Origin: Pomphorhynchus laevis
Lineage: Eukaryota > Acanthocephala > Palaeacanthocephala > Echinorhynchida > Pomphorhynchidae
Assembly: GCA_012934845.2 (NCBI GenBank)
Contig: WNNJ02001202.1
Location: forward strand, 37,910-101,909
Length of the DNA: 64,000 nucleotides
Reading direction: 5' to 3'
Positions 1 to 10,359 of the stretch are shown here, one piece after another (positions within the stretch are counted from its first letter, which is position 1; every line of letters begins with the position of its first letter). The notes beneath the pieces are model-generated. The model saw only the letters and a program-made list of their open reading frames with translations, searched no databases and was not told where the DNA came from. Both the position numbers and the translations under genes were made by a program.

Positions 1-269
1 ATCTAAATAAAAGAAAACACGAAATGTCATTTTCATCAAGTGACTGGAAATATTGTCAACTATCTATATATATTATTTTATTTCAAAATACGAACATATA
101 TGTAATAATTCAGTATATAGGTGTATATAGGAGTAAGACATGCACAAATTCATGGCAACATTGAAAAATTTATGTGGTCACCTTATTCATTAATTAATTC
201 AAACTCACAATCAAATATTCTGTCAAATTATGTTAAAAATATTTTGTTTTTGATCTTGTTATAATAGTG
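1..269. other. AT-rich DNA, no gene seen
   Basis: Low-complexity AT-rich sequence up to the start of the first dispersed repeat. No reading frame here resembles a known family. Confidence 0.5.
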
Positions 270-634
270 GACGGATTTGCTAAGTAGACAACGGTCCAGG
301 ATTTCTTACGAAATACGCATTTATACAAAATGGTGTTGCTTGATAGACTGGACTTCGATAAACGACTTTCAGTCACCATATCACTTCTAGACGACAAATG
401 AGTACCCGGCAACACATATCAGTAGAATGAAGTGCTCACTGGCCGTTTCGGTTGCCTATGTGACATTGTGAATAAAGGCGTTTCCGACACTTTGCTTAAT
501 TGTCTGAGGCTTACGCTCTTAACCAGATCAAATTGCTGTGCGGACCATCCTTAAACACTAGGCAGAGGTTGTTGCTGAATTGTCGCTGCACTCGTTGGAT
601 CCTTAATGGATACGGCAGGTATAATACCTGCCGT
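270..634 (-). repeat. ~380-bp repeat unit (Penelope-LTR-like), minus copy
   Basis: Read on the minus strand this is the same unit found at 57.4-58.1 and 63.3-63.9 kb. It begins near a CTGCCGTATCC block, then GGATCCAACGAGTGCAGCG, AGTGTCGGAAACGCC, GGCAACCGAAACGGCC, GTCGTCTAGAAGTGA, and ends near CAAGCAACACCATTT. A 25-nt palindrome at 610-634 (arms TACGGCAGGTA) marks one border. The link to Penelope-like elements is inference from the units beside the element at 58-60 kb; this copy has no element next to it. Confidence 0.65.
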
Positions 635-642
635 AGAAATAA

Positions 643-1505
643 TTTTATTTTCGAACTTTCGCCAATGCGATCTGCCTCTTCAAAAAACACTCAAATGGCA
701 ATTTTAAAAGATTATATTAATTAAAAAATTACCAAAATATATCAATTTATAATATAACATAATAGAATAGATAATCAGGTTATGAATGAGAGAACTTATT
801 TAAAGAACAAACGTTTCGGATCTATCTGGATCCTTCTTCAGTGTGTATTTTCTTATATATGTTTGGGAACGGAAAGATTACATCAAAACCTAACAATAAT
901 AGCCTCGAGCGATTCAACTCAATTATTAAATTACGCTGAAACGATAATTACTAATTTAGAGATCAACTGAGTTTACTTTTTTTTATTTTTACTATAAATT
1001 AATTATTTAATTATTAATAATTATTTATTTATATAAATAAATAACTATAAATAATAGATAATTATATGAGTTTATATAAATTACTTAGAATTTTTTTAAA
1101 GTTAAAAATGATGCTAATTAAAATTCAAATAATTAAATAATAAATAATTGCTATATAACTTATATAAAATTAAAATAAAAACTTGAAATTTAAAAAAGTC
1201 AATATTTTGAATGAATTGACTGAATTGAATAACATCCGATGTCTCAGGAGGAACTGCTGATTACTGTATCACTTGAGATTGTAGTGGAAATTAAAAAATA
1301 TGTTATAATATTTTTACTTAAACTTTTAATAAAATCAGGTCTCTTGTGGCTGTATCACAGCCACTACCGGAAATTAGATCATCAATACAAAAACGTTCTG
1401 GGACATTTAAACTTAAGAGTAACAGTGTGGTTGACGAAGCCCGCCGCTAATCCATTTACCTTGATTTTGCATTTTCAACTAAAAAAGTAGAGTATTTATA
1501 CTTAC
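643..1505. other. AT-rich stretch with repeat remnants
   Basis: No supportable gene. It holds a hammerhead-like hairpin at 811-842 (minus) and, at about 960-1,290, a degraded end of the long-inverted-repeat family best seen at 34.5-36.8 kb (a CAACTGAGTTTAC block, then AATAACATCCGATGTCTCAG). Confidence 0.5.
811..842 (-). other. hammerhead-like hairpin remnant
   Basis: On the minus strand the order is CTGAAGA, a stem AGGATC/GATCC with a six-base loop, then GAAACG. This is the C-U-G-A-N-G-A / stem II / G-A-A-A layout of a hammerhead core, and such phrases are known at the ends of Penelope-like and some LINE elements. Stems I and III were not resolved, so activity is not claimed. Confidence 0.4.
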
Positions 1506-1802
1506 GTCCACCACCACCACCACCACTTCCTCCTCCTATTATTCTTTCTTGGCCACTCATTTGCGATGGTTTATTTTCGATGTTGGTGTTCTGTCTGTTG
1601 CATATATCGTCGTCTGTAGTCGTGTGTGCACCACCATCACCACCAGTATTGTTGCTGGCACATTCGTCGTTCGTATCTACTACGTAGTAATCATCGTCAA
1701 CGCCACCACCATTGTTAGCGAGTATGCCGTCAGCGGTATTGGTCCAGTGAGAAAGTCGTCGCTTCAGCTGAAGAAGGCTCTCCATATAAGTGATGAATTC
1801 TT
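1506..1802 (-). CDS. candidate internal exon of an unidentified host gene
   Basis: On the minus strand a 297-bp open frame is bounded by a pyrimidine-rich acceptor (TTTTTCTACAG) and a strong donor (GTAAGT starting at 1,505). It begins with two bases of a split codon and ends with one. It encodes about 98 residues: a charged, possibly helical start (MESLLQLKRRLSHW, with EEFITY before it if the acceptor is used), then a low-complexity stretch rich in Gly, Asp, Asn and Thr, ending in a poly-Gly run. It is richer in GC than its AT-rich surroundings, as expected of coding DNA. The ATG at 1,785 could instead start translation if this is a first coding exon. I do not recognise the protein, and no neighbouring exon was identified. 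A simple-sequence repeat read by chance is the main alternative. Confidence 0.45.
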
Positions 1803-3065
1803 CTGTAGAAAAACAAAACAGTTCAAGTACACATCGGCATAAATGCGTTTTATCAGTTATACATATATATATATTTCACACAATACTACGCAGTAGAAAT
1901 AGTAGGCAGCTTCACTCTCTCTCTTTATCAATATACATTAAATGTATTGTTGTGTATAATATACGTAGAAACTAGTTTCAAAGACCGACGAGATAACTCT
2001 ATCAATCGCTGAATACCTCGCTCTCTCTATCTATCATATTCTGTATGTATATTATTTATCTGCTACTATATAGGAAGAGAGCAAAAGTTTGCACTAAATG
2101 TAAAGCTAGCAGCTGCTGTTGTATCTACAACGTTTCTCTCTCTATTGTATGCGTGTGTATTGTGTTTGTGGGAGTGTGATGATGCGTACGACGAGGGGAT
2201 GCCTGCCCTACTCTGTTCTACATTGCAGAACAGCAATACGAAGGCGACTGCTACAGAGAATTAGGTCAACAATAACAGCGACGATAAGACAAGACAACAT
2301 TGCGAGCAGAAAGTACAGGAAAGACGTCAACATAGCTATATTGTGGTGATCTCAAAATTCACCAAAACACCGTCGTCGATATATCAACTGCCACTCAATA
2401 AAATAGCGACCAAGCCGCGGGCTATTAGTGTCTGGGTATCTGCTGCGCGTTTGCAAAATGATTCTTTCAAAGAAGATATGGAATTTACTACTACCGTGGG
2501 CACATGAGTATTTAGGGCCCGCATCTACCTGCACGAACTTGTACTGTCATGCAAGAGGTATCTTGCTAAAAGTGCTGACCGCGTACACATTCGCAAAAAC
2601 AACCCGATCAAATATTGTATATATATACAATAGGAAATTGATCGTACAGCAGATTAGAGGAACTACTGCTGCCAAATATGGATGTGTCGAAATTTCGAAG
2701 ATAGGAGGAATAAATCGTTCAGTGCAGGAGGTACGGATTGCATTTCGGGGAAAGTAAATAAGATAGTAGAACGTGAGTGCAGAGTCTAAGGTACAATTGA
2801 TAGTGATGGGAATTATAATAACGGGACTGGAGAATCCTTAGAGTTCGAGATGATTAAGAAAATACATGATGGTGCAAGTAGAGTTACGATTAAATTAACG
2901 CAAAACGGCAAATGTGTATTCTGCATGAAACTACGACTGAAAAAAGATGTCTTTACTGTACAGTTCCCAAGTAATTATGACATAAAACGTGAGACCACAT
3001 GCAGAAAAATGAATCCCGATCACATGTGTCTAGTTTATTGTAGCAGCAATGTTATGGCTTTTTAA
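1803..3065. other. no gene recognised; CT microsatellites
   Basis: Somewhat less AT-rich than its surroundings, with CT and TA microsatellite runs at 1,862-1,925 and 2,020-2,050. Several short open frames exist, but none matches a family I know and none shows paired splice sites. It could hold 5' or intronic sequence of the gene owning the exon at 1,506-1,802. Confidence 0.4.
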
Positions 3066-3071
3066 AAAAGA

Positions 3072-3290
3072 GTATTTTTACGTGGCAAATGCGTGCCAGC
3101 GCACGCTTACATGACCACAACAAAAATCTCTAAATCATGTGTCAAGGAGGTGGGTACGGAGACAGCATTTGAATGCAATAAAGGAGGGAGCGCGGCGGAC
3201 GTCGAGTGAGATCTGATTCCAAGCAAGTGAGGCGGCGACGAGGAAGGATCGGAGACCGTACTTATTGGAGTAATTAGGAACGTATTTTAT
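3072..3290 (-). mobile_element. LINE-B 3' end fragment
   Basis: Closely matches, on the minus strand, the 3' end of the long LINE-B copy (27,361-27,590), including the terminal hairpin GCGTGC-GCTG-GCACGC followed by ATTTGCCACGT. It covers only the last part of ORF2 and the 3' UTR, a classic 5'-truncated insertion. Confidence 0.8.
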
Positions 3291-3540
3291 GAATATAGTG
3301 TTTTTGAATTGCATATTTTAGGAATATGCAATGGAAACATTCTGCTATTGGATTATGTTCGTCTAATTGGACAGTCAATTTATTTGCGGACTACAAATCA
3401 CTTAAACAAGGAACTGCAAATTTGGTAAAAACATAGTATTAAAATTTTTATTCGTGGAAATTTAAAATTCATAATTTCTACGAATTAAAATTCCGCGTTC
3501 ACGAGATTCCAAGAATCGAAACTCAGTGAATTTCGTTAAA

Positions 3541-3795
3541 ATTCTAACAACAAGATTGAATACGATGGAATACATGCAATGATGACAAAAGTAACGAGTT
3601 TAAAATCAATTCTGACAACGAGATTGAATAAAGAAATACATGCAACGATGACAAAAGTAACGAGTTTAAAATCAATTATGAGGACGAGATTGAATGCGAT
3701 GGAATACATGCAACGATTGCAAAAGTAATGAGTTTAAAATCAATTATGACAACAAGATTAAATACGACGGAAAAATATGCAATACGGATAGATGC
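3541..3795 (+). repeat. 66-68-bp minisatellite, left part
   Basis: About four tandem units of 66-68 bp, each with GACGACGAGATTGAATACGA-like, ATACATGCAACGATGAC-like and AAAAGTAACGAGTTTAAAAT blocks. The array is interrupted by a LINE-A fragment and resumes at about 4,690, so it predates that insertion. Confidence 0.85.
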
Positions 3796-3800
3796 TTATA

Positions 3801-4505
3801 ACCTCCATCCGTATCATTAAATTATATAATTCTTCATATCGTTGATAAAATCGACTTCCGAGTCTTATATTTCGACAACCGACTTTCACTTAATCATTTC
3901 GTTCGGGATAAAGTACGCTCATATACTTTGATTCACCACAACCTCCGTCAAATTCGAAGATTGATCAATATCCCCTGTTTGACACTAATATTTTGGATTC
4001 TCAATACTTGATTACTGTCTTAGTCTATTTTGCAACTCACCTAAATCAACTCTTCTTCCCCTACAACGCATCGTCAACGCTGCCGTCCGAATTCTCCGTA
4101 TTCGTTGTTTTGATCATACATCCTACCATCTTGCTTCTCTCGATTTTCTTACAATTTATTGTCGTGTTTAAATTCGTCTTCTCGTTGCTTTCCGCCTTGT
4201 AACTTTTCATACCCCTTCATTTCTCAACCTTCCTTTTATTAATAATTCTCGTCCTGTTTACTGTTCCTTGCGTTCCTGTAATTCCCTTCTTTTACATGTC
4301 CCAAACTACTCTACCTCCTTTGGACTCCGCTCCTTCCTGGTGGCTGCTCCTCTATCGTGGAATCATCTGCCTATTCATATACGCCAATCAACTTCTCTGC
4401 CGTGCTTCAAACGCCAAACCTGATCTCATATTAACAATTTAATTAATCTGATTATTTTTTTGTTTGTCGACTTGCAAGCGTTCACCAGGCACGCATTTGC
4501 CACAT
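3801..4505 (+). mobile_element. LINE-A 3' fragment inside the minisatellite
   Basis: Matches LINE-A positions 15,260-15,990: the C-terminal end of ORF2 and the 3' UTR with the AAGCGT...ACGCATTTGCCAC hairpin. Frames are scrambled by small indels, so it is an old copy. It splits the minisatellite. Confidence 0.75.
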
Positions 4506-4689
4506 TGATATATATACTACCTTACAATTGAATTGTAAGGCATTGTAGCATTGTTTAACTGACGAAGACAGAAAAAGTCGAAATGTTTTAAAAATAGTGA
4601 TCAGTTGTTTGGATTTTGTCCTTTTGGTGATTTTGAGAACATTGATTATATATAAGTATCGCTCTATGGAAGATCTCATCAAAAACTGA
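4506..4689 (+). other. unclassified insert with hammerhead-like hairpin
   Basis: Lies between the LINE-A 3' end and the resumed minisatellite. It holds a perfect hairpin (CCTTACAATT...AATTGTAAGG at about 4,510-4,530) and, at 4,559-4,583, CTGACGA, a stem AGAC/GTC, then GAAA, the hammerhead-like order. It may be the 3' end of another retroelement. Confidence 0.4.
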
Positions 4690-5165
4690 TCAAGCTCTTC
4701 TCCTATATATTATTGCAAAAATAACGAGTTTAAAATAAATTATGACGACGAGATTGAATACGACGGGAATACATGCAACGATGGCAATAGTGACGAGTAT
4801 AACATCAATTCTGACGACGAGATTGAATACGACGGAATACATTCAAATAAAGGCAAATGTAACGAGTATAACATCAATTTAGACGAAGAGAATAAATACG
4901 ACGGGAATAAATGCAACGATGACAAAAGTAACGAGTTTAAAATTAATTCTGACGACGAGATTGAATACAAAGAAATACATTCAACGATGACAAAAGTAAC
5001 GAGTCTAACATAAATTTAGACGAAGAGATTGAATACGGCGGAATACATTCATGGATTGCAAAAGTAACGAGTTTAAAATCAATTCTTACGATAGGTTTGA
5101 ATCCGATGAAAATACATTCAATGATGGCGAAAGTTACGATTTTAAAATCATTACTAATGACGAGA
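4690..5165 (+). repeat. 66-68-bp minisatellite, right part
   Basis: About seven further diverged units of the array seen at 3,541-3,795. The open frame that can be read on its minus strand is a by-product of the repeat and is not a gene. Confidence 0.85.
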
Positions 5166-6410
5166 ATTTATTTTAGTTTATTTAAATAAATTATCTAACG
5201 AAGCTTAAAACGAAGGAACTTGATTATAAGAGATTTTAGATAAAATGCAAATCAGGCCAGCCTACTGAGCCACGTGTTTTTTATTATTTAAATAGAAAGC
5301 AAATAAATTAGATCAAATTCTATAATTTATATTAATATAAAGTTAAAATATTAAATAAAAGTCAATTTTTATGAATTGACTAATAACATACGATGTATCA
5401 GAATAAGGATTGAAAGTCATCAATGAGAAATGCTATCTTATCATGTTTCGGATTCTATTTATTCATCAACCCATCATAGCAGCATGCCAAAATAATGAAA
5501 TTAGGTGTAGAAATGATCAGATTAGCTATACAAACGTGACGATATTGAATTTAAGGAATTTGTGTTTAGCATCAACAAATAAAAAAAACAAATGTGACGA
5601 GATCGGCTAAACGAAAGCTGGATGGACGCAATTTTTAATCAAGTGCAAGTGACGATAAAACAATCCCCGCTAGATGATGTGTTGGCTATTAAAGACGACG
5701 AGTTAAATTGATGAACCTCAGTATGTAATTGTTTTGTCTGATTGCTGCAATTACTATAAAAGGTTTCAAAAGGTTTCAATAAAGTGCAATTTCGAGGGAT
5801 TCAAAATTGAACACAAATGTGCTTCCCCATAAATGGATATATTTTACGCAAAGTTTAAACACCAAAGTTGACGATTTGTTTTATGTGTCGATAAAGAAAA
5901 CACAAACATTCAATGCAAAATACCTGTTTTTCGGCGTTAGCTTATGTCGGCGGTTTTTACAATGCGCCTATTGTCATTATTATTAAATAAATGCATAATA
6001 TGGTTGAAAAAAAGTTAGATTTGCAGTTTAGTAACATCCGTTCAATGCGCAACTTGCAGTAACAATAACATCATATGTTGTGAACGTATCAAAAAGAGCA
6101 ATAAGGACATCGAGTATCTTTCAGTTGAGTGTTAATCATCATAAATGCAGCAATTACGTATTTTTTTGTTTTTTTTTATCAGTTGTAAATTTGGTTAAAT
6201 TTGCCAAAATAACAATATTTTGTTTGACGTGAACACATCCTCGTTATATATTTAATAAATTTTTACAAAGGAAGATATTACGCATTGTGGTTTACTTCAT
6301 TACACTTTTAACAGGATTTAAAATGTATACATTGAATTACTTAATGCTTATTTTAAATACAAATGGTAAAAAATGACTCCAAAATGATCAAACATTTCGA
6401 AAACGTTTCA
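5166..6410. other. AT-rich stretch, no gene; one long-TIR family end
   Basis: Contains a degraded end of the long-inverted-repeat family at about 5,240-5,510 (CTACTGAGCCACGTG, then ATACGATGTATCAGAATAAG and ATCATGTTTCGG). The rest shows no coding or repeat signal I can name. Confidence 0.5.
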
Positions 6411-6412
6411 AG

Positions 6413-7135
6413 AGTATATTCAAGTGTAAATATAAAAATATGCTAAATACGTTTAATTCACATTTCAATTATTGTATAATGTTTTAACTCTCAGCAATTC
6501 AAAAGAAACTTTTATTATATAAAATATTTATTATAATTTAATAATTTAATATAATTTATTAAAATATATAATTAATTTATACTAACATTATTTATTTTTG
6601 GTAAGTTGATATCAAAAGTTTTATAATATTCATTTAATTAATAATATAAATATATTACTTAGATTTATTAAATATAAAATTTATCAATATATTTTTATTA
6701 CGAAAACGTACCTAGCGTAGCTATAAAATTGCATCACGTTATGAATTAAATAAATTAAAAAAATAGTAAAATCAAGTAGCAGTGTTCAGTATTTTCTACA
6801 AATTTCTCCATTTAACAATTTATATTTGATTATCTTCAGCGATCGAGCGTTAATTGTTTCGGAGTTAATCGAATTCCAGAATTTTATAATGCGTTGATTG
6901 AATGGCAAAGTTTTCGTATAAATAACCCGTCGATGGGTCAAATTAACGGCGAGTCAATAAGTCAAAAGAAACCTTTATTATACACAATATTTATTATAAT
7001 TTAAACATTATATATAATTTATTAAATTATGTAATTAATTTATACTTAAATTAATTACATTCTTCGTAAGTTTATATCAAAAGTTTTATAATTTATAATT
7101 ATTGTATTTAATAATAAATGCATTTATTTTTGGCG
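6413..7135 (+). repeat. dispersed repeats Ra (two copies) and Rb (one copy)
   Basis: Ra copies at about 6,413-6,660 and 6,955-7,135 share CAAAAGAAAC, TTTATTATA and ATATCAAAAGTTTTATAAT blocks; a third lies at 10,016-10,210, so Ra flanks the LINE at 7,371-9,900. Rb at about 6,765-6,954 shares AATCAAGTA, GCGATCGAG-like and TCGAATTCCA blocks with 16,270-16,460. No terminal repeats or coding capacity were seen; class unknown. Confidence 0.55.
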
Positions 7136-7370
7136 AGCCATCTATGTTTGGCGAGCAATAAAATATAAAATCAAGTCATCACTTTAAATCGTAAAATAAG
7201 CAAGAATAAAGAGAAAAAAACACTAATTACTGCGACATGGATGAACGGATCATTCCCCTTATTTACTTTCATTTTTTATTCTGATGCAGGATTAAAAAAG
7301 CATTCATGCATTAGATGAATAATTAATAATTTATACAATGAATTAATAATTTTTATTTTATTTATAATAT

Positions 7371-9827
7371 AAATCGTTCGCTCTTATTGATTTCCTTAAG
7401 AATATACCCAAGTGCCATAAATTTTTTATCTTTGGTGATTTTAACATGCATTCATACAATTCCGCCCTCTCCAGTATTGCAACTTATGATAAATATACTA
7501 TGTCGTTATGTAATTTATTGTATGATGAAATGTTGCTTATTCAACATGTTCATTTTGATACTCGTTTCTCCGCAGAATCATCCTCGAAGATTGACCTGCT
7601 GTTTACTAGACTTGAATATGATATTTCTTCAATTGACAAAGAACCCCCAATTAGTTCAAGCGATCATGTGGTGGTCAAGTTTCTGATTCCTACTAATTCG
7701 ACCGGATCAGACAGTGTAGAGATTGTTGAGAAGCGAGTACGGAAAGTTATCCCAGATAATGAGATAATTGAATATGCTAAAAGGATTTCTTTTGTAAGTA
7801 ATGATGGTGATGTGGAGAGCATGTGGCAGTCTATCAAAAGTGGGGTAATTCAAGTCCTAGACGAATTTGCTCCCATGCGTGTATTTTCCAAGCGTAAGAG
7901 GTCTGATAAACCTCCGTGGTTTGATAGCGAACTAAAGCGTTGTATAAGGTTGAGAAATAAGGCGTGGAGTCTCTGTAGTAAGAGTGATGCTTTATATAGT
8001 GAGTACAAACTAATACGCAATAAATGCAATCGCTTAAAATCAAAAAAGAGATACTTGTACGAGAATGATGTTGCTATGTCTTTAGGACACACACCCAAGC
8101 GATTTTGGAATTATGTTTGTCGATCAAGAGTATCTAATTCTAGTGTCCGACGCATTCATATCGGAAACGAATTAGTTGAAGACCCTATGAAAATTTCTGA
8201 GGCGTTCGCTGATGTGTTTGCACTATCGTTAAGTAGGGATGATGCTTATAAAGTCAATATTTGTAATGGTTCATCAATCTGTCAGAGTCCATATATAATT
8301 ATCACGATAGAGGAAGTTGAGATAGAGCTATCAAGGTTAGCTAAATGCGTGTCAGCTGGTCCTGACGATATCCCCACTTATATCCTTAAGCTCTTGAAAT
8401 GTATCCTGTCATATCCGCTTTCCAAATTATTCAACGTTTCTCTCAATACGTCGATAATTCCAAATGATTGGAAATCGGCGATTGTGGTACCACTTCCGAA
8501 AACGAAAAATGCTTGCGATGTTAGTGATTTTAGGCCCATAAGTTTAACATCTACTGTAAGTAAGGTACTTGAGAGAATTGTTCACAAAAGATTAATAAAT
8601 GTATTGGGTTCAATAAACTATTTGAGCGACTCTCAACACGGTTTTCGGCATGGCCGCTCATGTCTAACGAATACTTTATGTGCTCGTGAACAATGGGCTG
8701 ACGCAATTTCATGTGGATTGGTTGTCGATGTCGTCTATTTGGATTTCTCCAAGGCATTTGATCGCGTTCCACATGCTGAATTAATAAGTATTCTCGAATC
8801 TATTGGTGTAGATTACTATCTGACTCGTTGGATTGAGAACTTCTTGAGTGGTCGACAATTTTGTGTAAGAGTAGGTAATGCTTTTTCATCTAAACGCAGT
8901 GTTATACGTGGTGTACCTCAAGGAACGGTTCTCGGGCCATTATTATTTTGCATTTTTATCAACGAGTTGTTGAGATCGCTTAATGTACCACACTTAGCCT
9001 ATGCTGACGATTTGAAGTTATGGAATGTGATCTCGACTGAACGAGACTGTTTGTCATTGCAGCGTGACCTGGATTTAGTGTATGAATGGAGTCTTACTAC
9101 AGGAGTATCATTAAACCTGGAAAAGTGTAAGAATATGAGATTGGGTCGTGGACGCAAAGGATGTCATACCTACTTCATTGGTGTAAAAGAACTTGAGATA
9201 GTTTCGACTCATCGTGATCTTGGTATTTTGATCGATTCATCTTTAAAGACACGACATCATTACAACATTCAATTAGGCAAAGCTAGAAAAATGATGCACA
9301 CTATCAAAAATTGCTTTCTGAAAATAAATCCATCGTCGTTCAGGGTGCTGTTTAACTCGTTATTGAGACCAATACTTGAGTATTGCTCTCCATCTTGCTT
9401 CCCATGTACACGGACTGAACTGAATGCTGTCGATGGAGTTCTTCGCCGTATTACCCGTTTATGTCCAGACTGTAAGTATTTACCTTATCGTGAGAGACTT
9501 AAAGTGATTGGCATATTTGACATGAAGGTGAGGTTAATGTTTATCGACTTGGTTGCAACGTGGAAATTATTGCACAAATTTGATGGATATCCTCGAAATA
9601 TTATGGTGTGTCGTAATAATAGATCCAGGCGACATCATTCGATGACAATTTTTAAACAGCATACTGGGAAACTATCGCCTGTCACAAGATTGTCAAGACG
9701 TGTAGTTAACGTGTGGAATAGTCTTCCTGAATACGTTGTTGCCTCCACAACGCTGACTTTATTTAAGAAGCGATTGCGAATATGTCTGGAACAGATCGAT
9801 AATATGGAGAAGCTATCGTATCCCTGA
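7371..9827 (+). CDS. LINE-C ORF2: endonuclease C-terminus plus reverse transcriptase
   Basis: The frame is open from at least 7,371, before the first ATG at 7,446, so the Met is probably not native. The N-terminal part is the end of an APE-type endonuclease: IFGDFN, then KIDLLFTR, then SDHVVVKF. The reverse transcriptase follows: SAGPDDIPTYILK, FRPISLTSTVSKVLERI, YLDFSKAFDRVPH (motif A), GVPQGTVLGPLLF (motif B) and LAYADDLKLW (motif C, catalytic aspartates present). The C-terminal region has CPDC and a RVVNVWNSLP block typical of CR1-type ORF2 ends. About 800 residues are intact, making this the best preserved LINE ORF2 here. It would nick target DNA and copy its own RNA at the nick. Without the N-terminal endonuclease half it should be inactive. 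Confidence 0.9.
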   Translation, partial: KSFALIDFLKNIPKCHKFFIFGDFNMHSYNSALSSIATYDKYTMSLCNLLYDEMLLIQHVHFDTRFSAESSSKIDLLFTRLEYDISSIDKEPPISSSDHVVVKFLIPTNSTGSDSVEIVEKRVRKVIPDNEIIEYAKRISFVSNDGDVESMWQSIKSGVIQVLDEFAPMRVFSKRKRSDKPPWFDSELKRCIRLRNKAWSLCSKSDALYSEYKLIRNKCNRLKSKKRYLYENDVAMSLGHTPKRFWNYVCRSRVSNSSVRRIHIGNELVEDPMKISEAFADVFALSLSRDDAYKVNICNGSSICQSPYIIITIEEVEIELSRLAKCVSAGPDDIPTYILKLLKCILSYPLSKLFNVSLNTSIIPNDWKSAIVVPLPKTKNACDVSDFRPISLTSTVSKVLERIVHKRLINVLGSINYLSDSQHGFRHGRSCLTNTLCAREQWADAISCGLVVDVVYLDFSKAFDRVPHAELISILESIGVDYYLTRWIENFLSGRQFCVRVGNAFSSKRSVIRGVPQGTVLGPLLFCIFINELLRSLNVPHLAYADDLKLWNVISTERDCLSLQRDLDLVYEWSLTTGVSLNLEKCKNMRLGRGRKGCHTYFIGVKELEIVSTHRDLGILIDSSLKTRHHYNIQLGKARKMMHTIKNCFLKINPSSFRVLFNSLLRPILEYCSPSCFPCTRTELNAVDGVLRRITRLCPDCKYLPYRERLKVIGIFDMKVRLMFIDLVATWKLLHKFDGYPRNIMVCRNNRSRRHHSMTIFKQHTGKLSPVTRLSRRVVNVWNSLPEYVVASTTLTLFKKRLRICLEQIDNMEKLSYP

Positions 9828-9900
9828 TTTTCTTAACTCTATCAATTCTACATTTTGTTTAATTTTTATTTTATTTTTTCGTGAGCAGACTGAAAAGTTA
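7371..9900 (+). mobile_element. LINE-C copy (CR1-like), 5'-truncated
   Basis: A non-LTR retrotransposon missing ORF1 and the first half of its endonuclease. It ends at GTGAGCAG, shortly after the ORF2 stop, and runs into an antisense shard of LINE-A (about 9,892-9,945) and then repeat Ra. Confidence 0.85.
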
Positions 9901-9945
9901 CAAGTATGAAAAGTTACAAGGCGGAAAGCAACGATAAGATATAAA
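9892..9945 (-). mobile_element. LINE-A antisense shard
   Basis: GAAAAGTTACAAGGCGGAAA matches LINE-A ORF2 antisense (also at 19,787). About 50 bp, joined directly to the end of LINE-C. Confidence 0.55.
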
Positions 9946-10015
9946 TATAAATTGATAAATATATTTTTTATTAGAGGAATCGTAGGCAAAATAAAAATCA
10001 GGGCTAAATAATTCA

Positions 10016-10210
10016 AGTGTAAATATAAAAATGTGCTAAATAAGTTTAATTTACATTTCAAAAGACAGCTTTCAACAATTCAAAAGAAACTTTTATTATA
10101 TACAATATTTATTATAATTTATAAAATATATATTTATAAAATATATAACTAATTTATACTTAAATTATTTAAGTATAAATAATTAAAGTTTATATCAAAA
10201 GTTTAATAAA
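10016..10210 (+). repeat. dispersed repeat Ra, third copy
   Basis: Shares ATTCAAGTGTAAATATAAAA, CAATTCAAAAGAAAC and ATATCAAAAGTTTAATAA with 6,413-6,660. The same orientation on both sides of LINE-C suggests the LINE landed within or between Ra copies. Confidence 0.6.
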
Positions 10211-10226
10211 AGTTAAAGCAGAAAAA

Positions 10227-10344
10227 TAACTTTGACTTAATAAGTCAAAGTTAAGTAAGTTATTTGACTTAATTAAGTCAAATAACTTTGACTTAATTAA
10301 GTTAATAAGTTTTATTAACTTTGACTTTAATAAAAGTCAAAGTT
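10227..10344. repeat. cluster of three palindromes
   Basis: Three adjacent inverted repeats built from TTTGACTTAA: 10,227-10,253 (13-bp arms), 10,259-10,286 (perfect 28-bp palindrome) and 10,317-10,344 (12-bp arms, AATA loop). Arms of one can also pair with arms of another, so several folds are possible. Confidence 0.85.
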
Positions 10345-10359
10345 AAACTTTTTTATCGA

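Noticed and set aside
4740-4970. Minus-strand open frame rich in Ser and Leu
   Set aside because: It is the translation of the 66-68-bp minisatellite; the repeat explains it fully.
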